The notes: generated by a model from the sequence alone, not told the origin. DNA of 64,000 nucleotides from Micromonospora sp. NBC_00389 (GCF_036059255.1 NZ_CP107947.1:7440001-7504000); one strand, 5' to 3'; numbered from the stretch's first letter, positions 34,555 through 43,774 are shown. Made by a program: numbers and translations.

Positions 34555-36183
34555 TCAGCGGCGGCTCTCGCCGCTGCTGATCTCCTCGCGCTCGGGTCGG
34601 GCCTCGACCGGCGGGTGCCCCGGCGAGACCGGTGCCTCGACCGGCTTCTCGATCGGGTAGAAGAAGCCCCGGATCGCCGGGCCGAGGGCCCCGAGCCGGT
34701 TCATCTTCTTGGGCACCACCCAGCCGACGTACTCCAGCTCGCCGTGGCCGTCGTGCCCGTCCGCCGCACTGAGCGGCTGGTGCACCTCGACGAACCGGCC
34801 GTCCGGCATACGCCGGATGATGCCGGTCTCCACGCCGTGCGCGAGCACCTCCCGGTCGTGCTGCTGCAGACCCAGGCAGAGCCGGTAGGTGATGTAGTAC
34901 GCCACCGGCGGGACCAGCAGCAGGCCGACCCGGCCCGCCCAGGTCATCGCGTTCAGGCTGATCTGGAGCTTGTCGGCGATAACGTCGTTGGCGCCGGAGA
35001 GCGTCAGCACGATGTAGAACGACACCGCCATGGCGCCGACCGCGGTCCGGGCCGGAACGTCACGGGGCCGCTGGAGCAGGTTGTGGCTCTTGCGGTCCTT
35101 GAGGTGCCGCGCCTCCAGGAACGGGTACATCGTCGACAGGCCCACCAGGATGCCGGGCAGCACCACCGTTGGCCAGAACAGCGGCGGGATGACGTACCCG
35201 TCACCGAGCGGGATGTTGATCTCCCACGCTGGCATGAGCCGCGTCGAGCCGTCGAGGAACATGACGTACCAGTCGGGCTGGCTGGCGGCCGAGACCACCC
35301 ACGCCTCGTACGGGCCGAACAGCCAGATCGGGTTGATCTGGAACAGACCGCCCATCAGCGCGATGACGCCGAAGACGACCATGAAGAAGCCGCCCTGCTT
35401 CAGCGCGTACCGCGGGAACATCCGCTCGCCGACCACGTTGCCGTTGGTCCGACCGGGGCCGGGCCACTGGGTGTGCTTCTGCTTGAAGACCAGGCCCAGG
35501 TGGACGCTGATCAGCGCGACCAGCAGACCCGGGATGAGCAGCACGTGGGCGATGAAGAACCGGCTGATGATGATCGTGCCGGGGAACTCCCCGCCGAAGA
35601 TCGACGAGGTGACCCAGGAGCCGATCACCGGGATTGACAGCATGATCGCCGAGGCGATCCGCAGGCCGGTGCCGGACAGGCCGTCGTCCGGCAGCGAGTA
35701 GCCGGTGAAGCCGGCCAGGAAGCCGACCCAGAACAGCAGCGAGCCGATGATCCAGTTGGTCTCCCGCGGCTTGCGGAAGGCACCGGTGAAGAAGACCCGC
35801 AGCATGTGCACGACGATCGCGGCCATGAACAGCAGCGCCGCCCAGTGGTGCATCTGCCGCATCACCAGACCGCCACGGACGTCGAACGAGATGTCCAGGC
35901 TGGAGGCGTACGCGGCGGACATCGGCGTGCCCTGCAACGGGGCGTAGCTGCCGTCGTAGACCACCTCGGTCATCGCCGGCTCGAAGAAGAAGGTCAGGAA
36001 CACACCGGTCAGCAGCAGCACCACGAACGAGAACAGCGCGATCTCGCCGAGGAGGAAGGACCAGTGGTCCGGGAAGACCTTGTTCAGCAGCCGACGAAGC
36101 GGGGTGGCCACCTGGAAGCGGTCATCCACTCCCACCGCGGCCTTGCCCGGCGTCGCCGCAAGGTCAAGCTTTCGACGCTTCAT
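34555..36183 (-). CDS. qcrB: Cytochrome bc1 complex cytochrome b subunit
   Basis: A 542-residue integral membrane subunit that oxidises menaquinol. The two bis-His haem b ligand pairs sit in MHHWAALLFMAAIVVHML (helix B) and FFIAHVLLIPGLLVALISVHLG (helix D); the Qo motif is PDWY (QPDWYVMF), the actinobacterial variant of PEWY. The ~120-residue C-terminal extension is typical of actinobacteria. It is the last gene of ctaE-qcrC-qcrA-qcrB; its start overlaps the qcrA stop (ATGA). It belongs to the III2-IV2 supercomplex. Confidence 0.96.
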   Translation of the reverse strand: MKRRKLDLAATPGKAAVGVDDRFQVATPLRRLLNKVFPDHWSFLLGEIALFSFVVLLLTGVFLTFFFEPAMTEVVYDGSYAPLQGTPMSAAYASSLDISFDVRGGLVMRQMHHWAALLFMAAIVVHMLRVFFTGAFRKPRETNWIIGSLLFWVGFLAGFTGYSLPDDGLSGTGLRIASAIMLSIPVIGSWVTSSIFGGEFPGTIIISRFFIAHVLLIPGLLVALISVHLGLVFKQKHTQWPGPGRTNGNVVGERMFPRYALKQGGFFMVVFGVIALMGGLFQINPIWLFGPYEAWVVSAASQPDWYVMFLDGSTRLMPAWEINIPLGDGYVIPPLFWPTVVLPGILVGLSTMYPFLEARHLKDRKSHNLLQRPRDVPARTAVGAMAVSFYIVLTLSGANDVIADKLQISLNAMTWAGRVGLLLVPPVAYYITYRLCLGLQQHDREVLAHGVETGIIRRMPDGRFVEVHQPLSAADGHDGHGELEYVGWVVPKKMNRLGALGPAIRGFFYPIEKPVEAPVSPGHPPVEARPEREEISSGESRR

Positions 36184-37268
36184 GGCCGCTCCCAGAAATC
36201 AGGCCCGACGGTCTCGGTGTAGTCGGACTTCGCCACGAAGAAGCCCTCGGAGTCCACCTCGATCGGCAACTGCGGCAGCCGCCGGCTGGCGGGGCCGAAG
36301 ACGGGCCGGGCGTTGTCGGTGATGAGGAACTGGGACTGGTGGCACGGGCAGAGCAGCCGGTTGGTCTGCTGCTCGTACAGGCTGGCCGGGCAACCGGCGT
36401 GCGTGCAGATCTTGGAGAACGCCGCGTAGTTGCCCCACATGTAGTCGCCGTGGCCGACCCGCTCGTTGGCCTGGCGCGAGGTCATCGCGTCGGAGTCCCG
36501 CAGGTGGATCAGCAGCGTCGGCGAGTCGGCGTGCTTGTTGCTCACGCCGTGGTCAATGCCCGGGAAGACGGTCAGCTGACCACCGGCGCTGATGTCGGCC
36601 GGGCGGATCGGCCGGCCGTCCTCGCGAACCAGCCGGATCCGCTGGCCACCTTCGGCCGAGGCGAACCCGGTGGTGAACATCTGGTTGTTCTTGTGCGGCT
36701 GGGAGATCAGACCGCCGACCAGCGGCGCCGCGACCACCGCGCCGACCGGCGCGAGACCGGCCAGCAGCGAGATGCCGAGCAGCGGGCGACGCTTCACGCC
36801 CAACTCGTCGGCCATGTAGAGCATGGTCTGGCCGGTGATGGTGCGGCTGTCCTCGTCCACCGCGCCCTCGTGCCGGTCCTGGATCGAGACCTCCTTGGGC
36901 AGCAACTTCTTGCCCCAGGTCAGGATGCCGAAGCCGACGGCGAGCAGGGCCACGCCGAGGGTGGCGCCGAGCAGCGGGGTGTAGAACTTGTCGCCGCCAC
37001 GGCCCGGCTCGTACTGCCACGGCCACCAGATGTAGATGGCCAGGAACGCGGTCGCCGCCAGGCCGGTGATCAGGAAGAACCCTGCCACCACCCGGGTCAG
37101 CCGGCGCTCGGCCTTGGTGCCGGGCAGCACCTGCGGCTCGTAGTGGACGATCTCGATGTCGTCCCGGCGCGCGCCCTCACGGACGACGTCGAACCGGGTC
37201 ACCCCGGGCGCGTTCAGGTCGAGCGGCTCCTGGCCCTGCGGGGCCTGGTGCTCGGTGTGCGTGCTCAT
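36180..37268 (-). CDS. qcrA: Cytochrome bc1 complex Rieske iron-sulfur subunit
   Basis: A 362-residue Rieske protein with the actinobacterial three-helix N-terminal membrane part (~65-85, ~98-122, ~165-190). The 2Fe-2S cluster is bound by CTHAGC and CPCHQS near 292-315, with the Cys pair that forms the stabilising disulfide. It passes electrons from menaquinol to QcrC. ATG 37268 has GAGGTGA close upstream. The gap to qcrC is 64 bases, and the stop overlaps qcrB. Confidence 0.95.
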   Translation of the reverse strand: MSTHTEHQAPQGQEPLDLNAPGVTRFDVVREGARRDDIEIVHYEPQVLPGTKAERRLTRVVAGFFLITGLAATAFLAIYIWWPWQYEPGRGGDKFYTPLLGATLGVALLAVGFGILTWGKKLLPKEVSIQDRHEGAVDEDSRTITGQTMLYMADELGVKRRPLLGISLLAGLAPVGAVVAAPLVGGLISQPHKNNQMFTTGFASAEGGQRIRLVREDGRPIRPADISAGGQLTVFPGIDHGVSNKHADSPTLLIHLRDSDAMTSRQANERVGHGDYMWGNYAAFSKICTHAGCPASLYEQQTNRLLCPCHQSQFLITDNARPVFGPASRRLPQLPIEVDSEGFFVAKSDYTETVGPDFWERP

Positions 37269-37332
37269 GCCGTCACCTCGCTACGGGTGGCGCCGAGCGG
37301 CACCACAGCACTGAATCGGATGATCCGCTCGG

Positions 37333-38166
37333 TCACGACTTGCCCGCAATCCACAGGCTAGCGAAGACGAGCGCCACGATGCCAACCAGGAAGATCGCCA
37401 GGCCCTCGGTGGACGGCCCGTACCGGCCGAGGTTGAACCCACCCGGGTCCTGGTCGTGCTTCAGCGTCTCCTGGATGTAGGCGATGATGTCGGCCTTCTG
37501 CTCCGGACGGAGCTGGTTGTCACCGAACACCGGCATGTTCTGCGGGCCGCTCAGCATCGCCGCGTAGATCTGCCGGTCGGTCGCCGGGTGCAGGCTCGGA
37601 GCGAACTTGCCCGAGGAGAGCGCGCCACCGCCGCCGCCGAAGGCGTGGCACTGCGAGCAGTTGATCCGAAACAGCTCACCACCGGCCGCGACGTTGGCGT
37701 CCTGGGCGAGGTCACCCTCCGGCACGATCGGGCCGCCACCGAGCTCCTGGATGTACTGAGCCAGCTGGCGGGTCTGCTCGTCGGTGAAGAGCGGGGGCTT
37801 GCGGTGTGCCTGGGCCTCCTGCCGGACCATCGGCATCCGGCCGGAGCTGACCTGGAACTCGACCGAGGCGGCGCCGACGCCGACCAGGCTCGGTCCGCGG
37901 CCCTCGACGCCCTGGGCGTTGCGTCCGTGGCAGGTCACACAGCTCACGTCGAACAGCGCCTTGCCCTCGGCGGCGGCGCCGGTCATCGGCGGGTTGTCCT
38001 GCGCCTGCACACCGGGGGCGAAGACGGTGTAGGCGCCGCCGGCGAGCATCAGCGCGGCGAACAGCCGAACCGCGGCACCCAGCCGGCGGCGGCCCCTGCT
38101 GCGCGCGGCGGGCCGCCCGCGCAGGCGCGCGAGCAGACCGCCTCGGCGGTCGTTGTCAGAAGTCAT
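37333..38166 (-). CDS. qcrC: Cytochrome bc1 complex dihaem cytochrome c subunit
   Basis: A 277-residue dihaem c-type cytochrome. An Arg-rich start and hydrophobic segment (~32-48) export it; haem sites CVTCHG (~76-81) and CSQCHA (~174-179) follow; a C-terminal helix (IFLVGIVALVFASLWIAG) anchors it. In actinobacteria this subunit replaces soluble cytochrome c and delivers electrons directly to the CuA site of CtaC. Part of the ctaE-qcrCAB operon. Confidence 0.95.
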   Translation of the reverse strand: MTSDNDRRGGLLARLRGRPAARSRGRRRLGAAVRLFAALMLAGGAYTVFAPGVQAQDNPPMTGAAAEGKALFDVSCVTCHGRNAQGVEGRGPSLVGVGAASVEFQVSSGRMPMVRQEAQAHRKPPLFTDEQTRQLAQYIQELGGGPIVPEGDLAQDANVAAGGELFRINCSQCHAFGGGGGALSSGKFAPSLHPATDRQIYAAMLSGPQNMPVFGDNQLRPEQKADIIAYIQETLKHDQDPGGFNLGRYGPSTEGLAIFLVGIVALVFASLWIAGKS

Positions 38167-38238
38167 GAGCTGTGTCCTTAACCGGTTGGACCTTGTCTCA
38201 GGGGACGGAGCAGCGGCGCGGTTCGTGACGCGCCAAGA

Positions 38239-38838
38239 TCACTGAAGCCAGTAGATCATGGCGTACAGCCCGATCCACACGACGTCGACGAAGTGCCAGT
38301 AGTACGACACGACGATCGCCGAGGTCGCCTGCGCCGGTGTGAACCGGCCCATGGTCGTACGGACCATGAAGATGATGAAGGCGATCAGGCCGCCGGTCAC
38401 GTGCAGGCCGTGGAAGCCGGTGGTCAGGTAGAACACCGAGCCGTAGCCGTCTCCGTTGATCTTGACGCCCTCGTGCACCAGCTCGCGGTACTCGTTCAGC
38501 TGGCCGAGCACGAAGATCAGACCCATCACGAAGGTGACGGTGAACCAGCGCCGCAGCGCGTGCACGTCACCCTTTTCCGCCGCGAAGACGCCGAGCTGGC
38601 AGGTCACCGACGAGAGCACCAGGACCACCGTGAACGTGGTCGCGTACGGGATGTTGAGGTGCTCGGTGTGCTTCTCCCACTGCTCCGGCGCAGCCGCGCG
38701 GATCGAGAAGTACATCGCGAACAGCGCCGCGAAGAACATAAGTTCGCTGGAGAGCCACACGATCGTCCCGACGCTGACCATGTTCGGTCGGGTCAGAGAG
38801 TGGATCCGGCTCTTGTCAATGGCTGGGGCCGCAGTCAC
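38239..38838 (-). CDS. ctaE: Cytochrome c oxidase subunit III
   Basis: A 199-residue, five-helix subunit III of the aa3 oxidase. Recognisable pieces: [17 protein letters not shown] (helix I with conserved Glu), [10 protein letters not shown] and the C-terminal [14 protein letters not shown]. It heads the ctaE-qcrC-qcrA-qcrB operon, the same order as in M. tuberculosis. The GTG start is 6 bases after AATAAT and is probably leaderless. Subunit I (ctaD) is not in the window. Confidence 0.95.
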   Translation of the reverse strand: MTAAPAIDKSRIHSLTRPNMVSVGTIVWLSSELMFFAALFAMYFSIRAAAPEQWEKHTEHLNIPYATTFTVVLVLSSVTCQLGVFAAEKGDVHALRRWFTVTFVMGLIFVLGQLNEYRELVHEGVKINGDGYGSVFYLTTGFHGLHVTGGLIAFIIFMVRTTMGRFTPAQATSAIVVSYYWHFVDVVWIGLYAMIYWLQ

Positions 38839-38844
38839 GCCGTC

Positions 38845-38850
38845 ATTATT
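38845..38850 (-). promoter_or_regulatory. -10 box, leaderless start of ctaE
   Basis: AATAAT on the minus strand ends 6 bases before GTG 38838, in a locally AT-rich spot of the divergent ctaE/ctaG region. Confidence 0.5.
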
Positions 38851-38933
38851 GCCCCTGACCGGGGCCGGCGATCAGCGGGGTGGCAAACCCACGCCTTCCG
38901 TGGCCCGAGCGTCGGGGTCCGGTTCGCCTGGCC

Positions 38934-38939
38934 TAGCCT
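38934..38939 (+). promoter_or_regulatory. -10 box, leaderless start of ctaG
   Basis: TAGCCT ends 7 bases before GTG 38947, divergent from and 84 bases away from the ctaE -10 box. Confidence 0.55.
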
Positions 38940-38946
38940 GAAAAGC

Positions 38947-39930
38947 GTGCTGCACGTCGATCCGATCTTCGCCGCCACCTCGGCCGTCCCGGCCGCAGTG
39001 CTCGCGGCCACCCCGGCGGGCCCGGCGCTGGCCGCCGGGGGCGAGGCGACCCCTCCCCCGTTCACCGTCGGCACGGTGCTGACCGAGACCCGGTTGGACA
39101 GCTGGCTGGCGCTCGGCCTGGTGCTCGCCGCCGGCCTCTACCTCTATGGGGTGCACCGGCTGCGCATCCGTGGCGACCGCTGGCCGGTCTCCCGTACCGT
39201 CTTCTTCCTCGGCCCCGGCCTGGGCGGCATCGCGCTGGTCACGGTCAGCGGGCTGCACGCGTACGACACCGCCCTGCTGTCGGTGCACATGGTCCAGCAC
39301 ATGGTGCTGTCCATGGTGGCGCCGATCTTCCTGGCACTCGGCGCACCGATGACGCTGGCGCTGCGGACCCTGCCGGTCGGGGCGCGCAAGCGCCTGCTGG
39401 CGATCGTGCACAGCCGCGTCGCCCGGGTCTACAGCTTCCCGCTTGTGGCGTTCGCCATCTTCGTGGTCAACCCGTTCGCGCTGTACTTCAGCGACCTGTA
39501 CCGCTTCACCCTCGAACACGCCTGGGCGCACGAGCTGGTGCACGCGCACTTCATCCTGACCGGCTGCGTGTTCTTCTGGCCGCTGCTCGGCCTCGACCCG
39601 CTGCCGGGCCGCTGGCCGTACCCGGCACGGGCGCTGCTGATGCTGCTGTCCGTGCCGTTCCACACCGTGCTCGGGCTCACCATCATGCAGAGCAGCACGC
39701 TCTTCGGCGGCGACTGGTACCCGTCGCTCAACCTGAGCTGGTCCGACCCCTGGGACGACCAGGTGGTCGCCGGCGGCATCCTGTGGGCCGGCGGTGAGTT
39801 CGTCAGCGTCACCATGCTCGCGGTCCTGGTGGTGCAGTGGGTCAAGCAGTCCGAACGCGAGGCCCGCCGGATCGACCGCGACCTGGACCGCCAGGAGGCC
39901 CGCGAACGCGCCGCCGGCACCCCGGCCTGA
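38947..39930 (+). CDS. ctaG: Cytochrome c oxidase assembly protein (caa3 CtaG type)
   Basis: A 327-residue polytopic membrane protein of the caa3_CtaG family that helps copper insertion into the oxidase. Seven or so helices; conserved His-rich block SVHMVQHMVLSMVAPIFLALGAP (~115-138) and ELVHAHFILTGCVFFWPLLG. GTG 38947 follows a -10 box and starts a hydrophobic lead segment; the long frame upstream is shadow of ctaE. Its C-terminus and stop codon lie in a 27-base tandem repeat. Confidence 0.88.
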   Translation: MLHVDPIFAATSAVPAAVLAATPAGPALAAGGEATPPPFTVGTVLTETRLDSWLALGLVLAAGLYLYGVHRLRIRGDRWPVSRTVFFLGPGLGGIALVTVSGLHAYDTALLSVHMVQHMVLSMVAPIFLALGAPMTLALRTLPVGARKRLLAIVHSRVARVYSFPLVAFAIFVVNPFALYFSDLYRFTLEHAWAHELVHAHFILTGCVFFWPLLGLDPLPGRWPYPARALLMLLSVPFHTVLGLTIMQSSTLFGGDWYPSLNLSWSDPWDDQVVAGGILWAGGEFVSVTMLAVLVVQWVKQSEREARRIDRDLDRQEARERAAGTPA

Positions 39931-39987
39931 GCTTGCACCGCCGGCACCCCGGCCTGAGCTTGCACCGCCGGCACCCCGGCCTGAGCT
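39911..39987. repeat. 27-base tandem repeat spanning the ctaG stop
   Basis: Units at 39911-39937, 39938-39964 and a shortened third at 39965-39987 are identical over their shared length. Each contains the last codons of ctaG and its TGA, and the period is a multiple of three, so the stop occurs three times in the same frame. Confidence 0.95.
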
Positions 39988-40090
39988 GCGACGACGGTAC
40001 GCCAGACGGCCGGCGACGGGCGGGATGTCGACTGCGTCACGTGGACCGGTACGATCGGCGGGCAGCTACGAGGTGGGAGCCAGTCCAGCC

Positions 40091-40486
40091 ATGAGCGATC
40101 GTCTTTGCACCGTCCTGCTCTACAGCGACGACCCGCAGGTCCGTAATCGGATGCGGATGGCCGTCGGCACCCGGCCCGCACCCGGGCTGCAGATCGAGTT
40201 CGTCGACGCGTCGACCTACGCCGAGACAATCCGGCTCGTCGACGACTACGAGATCGACCTCCTGCTGCTCGACGGTGAGGCGAGCCCGGGCGGCGGTATG
40301 GGCATCGCCCGACAGATCAAGGACGACCGGGACGACGCGCCCCCGACCTGCCTGGTGATCGCCCGCGCTGCCGACCGATGGCTCGCCGCGTACGCCGAGG
40401 TCGACGCGACGCTGGTGCACCCGCTCGACCCGGTGACCACCGGCAGCACGGTGGCTGAGCTGCTGCGGACGCACGCACCCGCCTGA
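40091..40486 (+). CDS. Atypical receiver-domain protein
   Basis: A 131-residue single-domain protein with a CheY-like pattern: beta strand plus acidic pair LLYSDDP (~10-15), a central LLLLDGE with a possible phospho-acceptor Asp (~60), but the conserved Lys-Pro near the end is His-Pro (VHPLDP, ~117). It is thus probably a pseudo-receiver or altered receiver without DNA-binding output. It lies between ctaG and trpD; a TACGAT box at 40050-40055 may be its -10. Partner unknown. Confidence 0.75.
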   Translation: MSDRLCTVLLYSDDPQVRNRMRMAVGTRPAPGLQIEFVDASTYAETIRLVDDYEIDLLLLDGEASPGGGMGIARQIKDDRDDAPPTCLVIARAADRWLAAYAEVDATLVHPLDPVTTGSTVAELLRTHAPA

Positions 40487-40574
40487 CGTCCCCGCTCTCC
40501 GGCACCGCCACGGCGCCGGAAGAATCGGCGCCGGTTCCAGCCCACCCGCACTTCGCATGCTCGGGAGGCCCGCC

Positions 40575-41621
40575 ATGGGCGATCGGACCTGGCCGCACCT
40601 GCTCAACGCGCTGCTGCGCGGCGACGAGCTGTCCACCGCCGACACCGCCTGGGCGATGGGCGAGATCATGGCCGGCTCGGCGGGCGCCGCGCAGGTCGCC
40701 GGCTTCGCGGTGGCGCTGCGGGCCAAGGGCGAGACCTCGGCCGAGCTGGCCGGGCTGGTCGAGACGATGCTGAGCCGGGCGGTCCCGGTCGACCTCCCCG
40801 AGGAGCTGCGTTCCACCGCACTGGACGTGGTGGGCACCGGCGGTGACCTCGCCCACACGGTCAACATCTCCACCATGGCCGCGCTGGTGGTGGCCGGCGC
40901 CGGCGTCCGGGTGGTCAAGCACGGCAACCGTGCCGCGTCGTCCTCCTGCGGCACCGCCGACCTGTTGGAGTTCCTCGGCGTTCCGCTCGACCTCGACCCG
41001 GACGCGATTGTCCGCTGCGTTACCGAGGCGGGCATCGGGTTCTGCTTCGCGGCCCGGTTCCACCCGGGCATGCGGCACACCGGGCCGATCCGGCGAGAGC
41101 TGGGCGTGCCCACCGTGTTCAACTTCCTCGGCCCGCTGACCAACCCGGCCCGGCCCCGCGCCGGCGCCGTCGGCTGCTTCGACCCGCGGATGGCCCCGGT
41201 GATGGCCGGCGTGTTCGCCGCTCGCGGCGACTCGGTGCTGGTGATGCGCGGCGAGGACGGGCTGGACGAGTTCACCACTGCCGCACCGACCCGGGTCTGG
41301 GCGGCCCAGGGCGGCACCGTACGCGAGGCCGTGCTGGACGCGACGGACCTGGGGGTACCCCGGTCCACCCTCGCGGATCTGCGCGGCGGTGACGCCCCGT
41401 ACAACGCCGGCGTGGCCCGTCGCCTGCTCGCCGGCGAGACCGGCCCGGTCCGGGACGCGGTGCTGGTCAACGCGGCGGCGGCGCTGGCCACTCAGGGCCC
41501 GCTCGACGGCGACCTGACCGAGGCGCTGCGTGCCGGCCTGGACCGCGCGGCCGAGTCGATCGACTCCGGCGCGGCGGCCGCCACCCTCGACCGGTGGATC
41601 GAGACCGCCACCACCGCCTGA
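40575..41621 (+). CDS. trpD: Anthranilate phosphoribosyltransferase
   Basis: A 348-residue enzyme of tryptophan synthesis that joins anthranilate to PRPP. Motifs: GTGGD for the phosphoribosyl pyrophosphate (~93-97), [32 protein letters not shown] (~117-134), and [16 protein letters not shown] 40575 follows GGGAGG by 6 bases. As in M. tuberculosis it stands alone beside the cytochrome genes and not in a trp operon. Confidence 0.95.
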   Translation: MGDRTWPHLLNALLRGDELSTADTAWAMGEIMAGSAGAAQVAGFAVALRAKGETSAELAGLVETMLSRAVPVDLPEELRSTALDVVGTGGDLAHTVNISTMAALVVAGAGVRVVKHGNRAASSSCGTADLLEFLGVPLDLDPDAIVRCVTEAGIGFCFAARFHPGMRHTGPIRRELGVPTVFNFLGPLTNPARPRAGAVGCFDPRMAPVMAGVFAARGDSVLVMRGEDGLDEFTTAAPTRVWAAQGGTVREAVLDATDLGVPRSTLADLRGGDAPYNAGVARRLLAGETGPVRDAVLVNAAAALATQGPLDGDLTEALRAGLDRAAESIDSGAAAATLDRWIETATTA

Positions 41622-41743
41622 CTCGCCCCGCAGTGGGGATTTGTCGGACCCGCGTGGGAAACTACAGCCGAGTAGTTCTCCGCTTCCGTTTGTGCGTTGC
41701 TGTCGCGCCGGGGGCGAGCCGCCCGAAGTGAGAGGAGACGCCC

Positions 41744-41950
41744 GTGTCGTCGGACCGCGAGCTCTACTGCGACGTCTGCGAGGGCGTGGCGCCGTTCGAG
41801 GTGCCGCCCTGCGTCGACGGCCACGGCACCGACTGTCCCGAGCTGATCTGCACCCGCTGCGGCACCGCTGTGGTGATCGCCACCTTCACCTTCCGCGTCA
41901 CCCGGCTGGCCGACCGCCGACACCGCCAGCCCACCCGCCACGCCGCCTGA
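41744..41950 (+). CDS. Small zinc-ribbon-like protein
   Basis: A 68-residue protein with CDVCEG, CVDGHGTDC and CTRCG, enough Cys for one metal site, then a basic C-terminus. GTG 41744 follows GAGAGGAGACG. Function unknown; similar short proteins occur in this position in other actinomycetes I recall. The 120 bases before it include an AACTAC/GTAGTT repeat of unclear meaning. Confidence 0.72.
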   Translation: MSSDRELYCDVCEGVAPFEVPPCVDGHGTDCPELICTRCGTAVVIATFTFRVTRLADRRHRQPTRHAA

Positions 41951-42066
41951 CCCCGCCACGGCTCGATCGACTCGGTGTCGGCGTGGGCGCGGTATCCGGC
42001 CGCGCTGTCACCCGCGGATCGGCGACGTGGAGTTGATCACCCGAGCCCGCCGGGCTCGAGCACGAC

Positions 42067-42100
42067 GAAGGCCCGCTCCCCCACCGGGGAACGGACCTTC
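42067..42100. terminator. Hairpin terminator between convergent genes
   Basis: 15-base arms (42067-42081, 42086-42100) with two mismatches and a 4-base loop, between the small zinc-ribbon gene and ctaF. Confidence 0.65.
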
Positions 42101-42137
42101 ATGGCGCTACGGGTCGCGGCTACGGCGACCGGGTGAA

Positions 42138-42563
42138 TCAGTGCTCAGCGGTACGCCGGGTGCCGGTGTAGTACTCGAACAGCAGCCCGCAGGCGGCGAA
42201 GATGACCGCCAGCAGACCGGCGCCGACCAGCCAGAACTGCCAGAACACCAGGCCCATGCCTGCCGTCGCGGCGGCCAGCGCCAGGCCGAACGGCCAGTAG
42301 CTGCCCGGGCTGAAGAAGCCGACCTCACCGGCGCCGTCAGCGATTTCGGCGTCCGGACGGTCCTCGGGACGCAGGTCGATCCGGCGGGAAACGAACCAGA
42401 AGAAGCCACCGCACATCGTGCAGAGCAGGAAGGACAGCAGCAGGGCCACCGTGCCCACCCACTCGACGCCACCGGCCTCACCGGCCGTCCAGGCACCGTA
42501 GAGGATGGTCGCGCCGCCCAGGAACGTGGCAATGATCAGGAAGATGCGCCACTCGGTCTTCAT
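42138..42563 (-). CDS. ctaF: Cytochrome c oxidase subunit IV (actinobacterial)
   Basis: A 141-residue membrane subunit found in actinobacterial aa3 oxidases, with four helices (~7-27, ~34-58, ~90-110, ~112-130) and the conserved SPGSYWPFGLAL. It starts 9 bases after the ctaC stop, the order ctaC-ctaF known from corynebacteria and mycobacteria. Confidence 0.93.
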   Translation of the reverse strand: MKTEWRIFLIIATFLGGATILYGAWTAGEAGGVEWVGTVALLLSFLLCTMCGGFFWFVSRRIDLRPEDRPDAEIADGAGEVGFFSPGSYWPFGLALAAATAGMGLVFWQFWLVGAGLLAVIFAACGLLFEYYTGTRRTAEH

Positions 42564-42572
42564 CCCGCTGCC

Positions 42573-43544
42573 TCAGCTTCCCGTGCCGGCCGGAGCGTTG
42601 TCCGGGTTGAAGTTGCTGTGCGTCCGCCGGGTGTCGAACGGCTCGGTGGTCTCCGCGTACGGCTTCTCACCGATCTGGATCAGTGCGTCCTGGGTGGACT
42701 TGCCGCCCTGCTTGGCCGCCAGGAACTGGTCGTACTGCTCCGGCGAAACCACCCGCAGCTCGAAGTTCATGAACGCGTGGTAGCTGCCGCACAGCTCGGC
42801 GCAGCGGCCGACGTAGGCGCCCTCGGTCTCCAGGCTGGAGACCTCGAACACGTTGCGGATCTTGCCCGGCATGACGTCCCGCTTGAACAGCAGCTCCGGC
42901 ACCCAGAAGGAGTGGATGACGTCGCGGCTGGTCTCCTCGAACCGGATGGACCGGTTGGTCGGGAGCACCAACACCGGGATGACCTCGCTGGTGCCGAGCG
43001 TCGACGCGGTGGTCTTGGCGTCCGGGCCCTGCCCGTCGCGGTAGTTGAACTGCCAGTTCCACTTGAAGGCGACGACCTCGACCGTGACGTCGGGGTTCTT
43101 CGTCAACTTGTCCACGTCGGTCTGCACGATCGCCGTGTAGTAGAAGAGCACGGAGACGATCAGGATCGGCGCGATGGTGTAGAGGAACTCCATCGGCATG
43201 TTGTAGCGGGTCTGCACCGGCAGCGCGTTGCCACGCTTGCGGTAGCGCACGACACACCAGAAGATCAGGCCCCACACGAAGATGCCGACCGCGAGGGCTG
43301 CGATGCAGGAGGCTATCCACAGGTCGTACATCCGCCGGGACTCGGCCGAGATGCCGCCCTGCGGCCAGCCGAAGCCGTCGAACGCCCTGCCAACGTCACA
43401 GCCCGTGAGCAGGACCAGCAGCGCGACGCCACCGAGACCGAGCCCGGCCACCCGACCAGCACCACGCCGTCGGCGTCCACCGACCCCTCGGGAAGCGCTG
43501 TGCCGTACGGCCGACGGCCGTACCTCCGAACTCCTTGCGACCAC
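42573..43544 (-). CDS. ctaC: Cytochrome c oxidase subunit II
   Basis: A 323-residue lipoprotein subunit. An Arg-rich start, hydrophobic segment and lipobox LLTGC (~49) give the lipid anchor; two helices follow (~75-98, ~118-140); the CuA centre is formed by HSFW (His) and GRCAELCGSYHAFM (two Cys, His, Met) near 215-270. It accepts electrons from QcrC. GTG 43544 has GGGAGG nearby. TAATCT at 43624-43619 is a candidate -10 with a ~75-base leader. Confidence 0.94.
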   Translation of the reverse strand: MVARSSEVRPSAVRHSASRGVGGRRRRGAGRVAGLGLGGVALLVLLTGCDVGRAFDGFGWPQGGISAESRRMYDLWIASCIAALAVGIFVWGLIFWCVVRYRKRGNALPVQTRYNMPMEFLYTIAPILIVSVLFYYTAIVQTDVDKLTKNPDVTVEVVAFKWNWQFNYRDGQGPDAKTTASTLGTSEVIPVLVLPTNRSIRFEETSRDVIHSFWVPELLFKRDVMPGKIRNVFEVSSLETEGAYVGRCAELCGSYHAFMNFELRVVSPEQYDQFLAAKQGGKSTQDALIQIGEKPYAETTEPFDTRRTHSNFNPDNAPAGTGS

Positions 43545-43700
43545 CTGGTCCTGCCTCCCTAGCGCGCCGCGGTGCGTCTTTCGTCAGCACCGGCGGCAAA
43601 GGCGTCACCGACGGTCGCAGATTACTCGACCATGACGGACTCGACCGTGGTGGGGTCACTGTCCGCCCCCATCGGGGGGATCCTGGGCATACCGCCGCGA

Positions 43701-43706
43701 TAGCGT
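43701..43706 (+). promoter_or_regulatory. -10 box before the cysteine desulfurase
   Basis: TAGCGT ends 8 bases before GTG 43715, the first base of repeat copy B. Transcripts starting there could be translated leaderless from 43715, in frame with the desulfurase, or from the internal ribosome site at 43775. Confidence 0.45.
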
Positions 43707-43714
43707 TTGGATCC

Positions 43715-43770
43715 GTGAGTGCGAGGAGTGAGCCGGGGTTGCAAGCCCCGCAGTCGCGAACAAAAGGCGG
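43715..43770 (+). repeat. Dispersed intergenic repeat, copy B
   Basis: A 56-base element starting GTGAGTGCGAGGAGTGAGC and ending AAAAGGCGG. It matches copy A (10296-10347, minus strand) apart from a 4-base GGGG-type insertion and a few changes. It ends 4 bases before the desulfurase GTG and supplies its ribosome site. Confidence 0.85.
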
Positions 43771-43774
43771 ATCA

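Noticed and set aside
35004..35701. Plus-strand frame of 223 codons opposite qcrB
   Set aside because: Antisense to a certain gene, low-complexity translation.
39429..40229. Minus-strand frame with AGVPAVQAQ repeats
   Set aside because: The repeats are only the reverse reading of the 27-base DNA repeat at the ctaG end; no protein family is visible.
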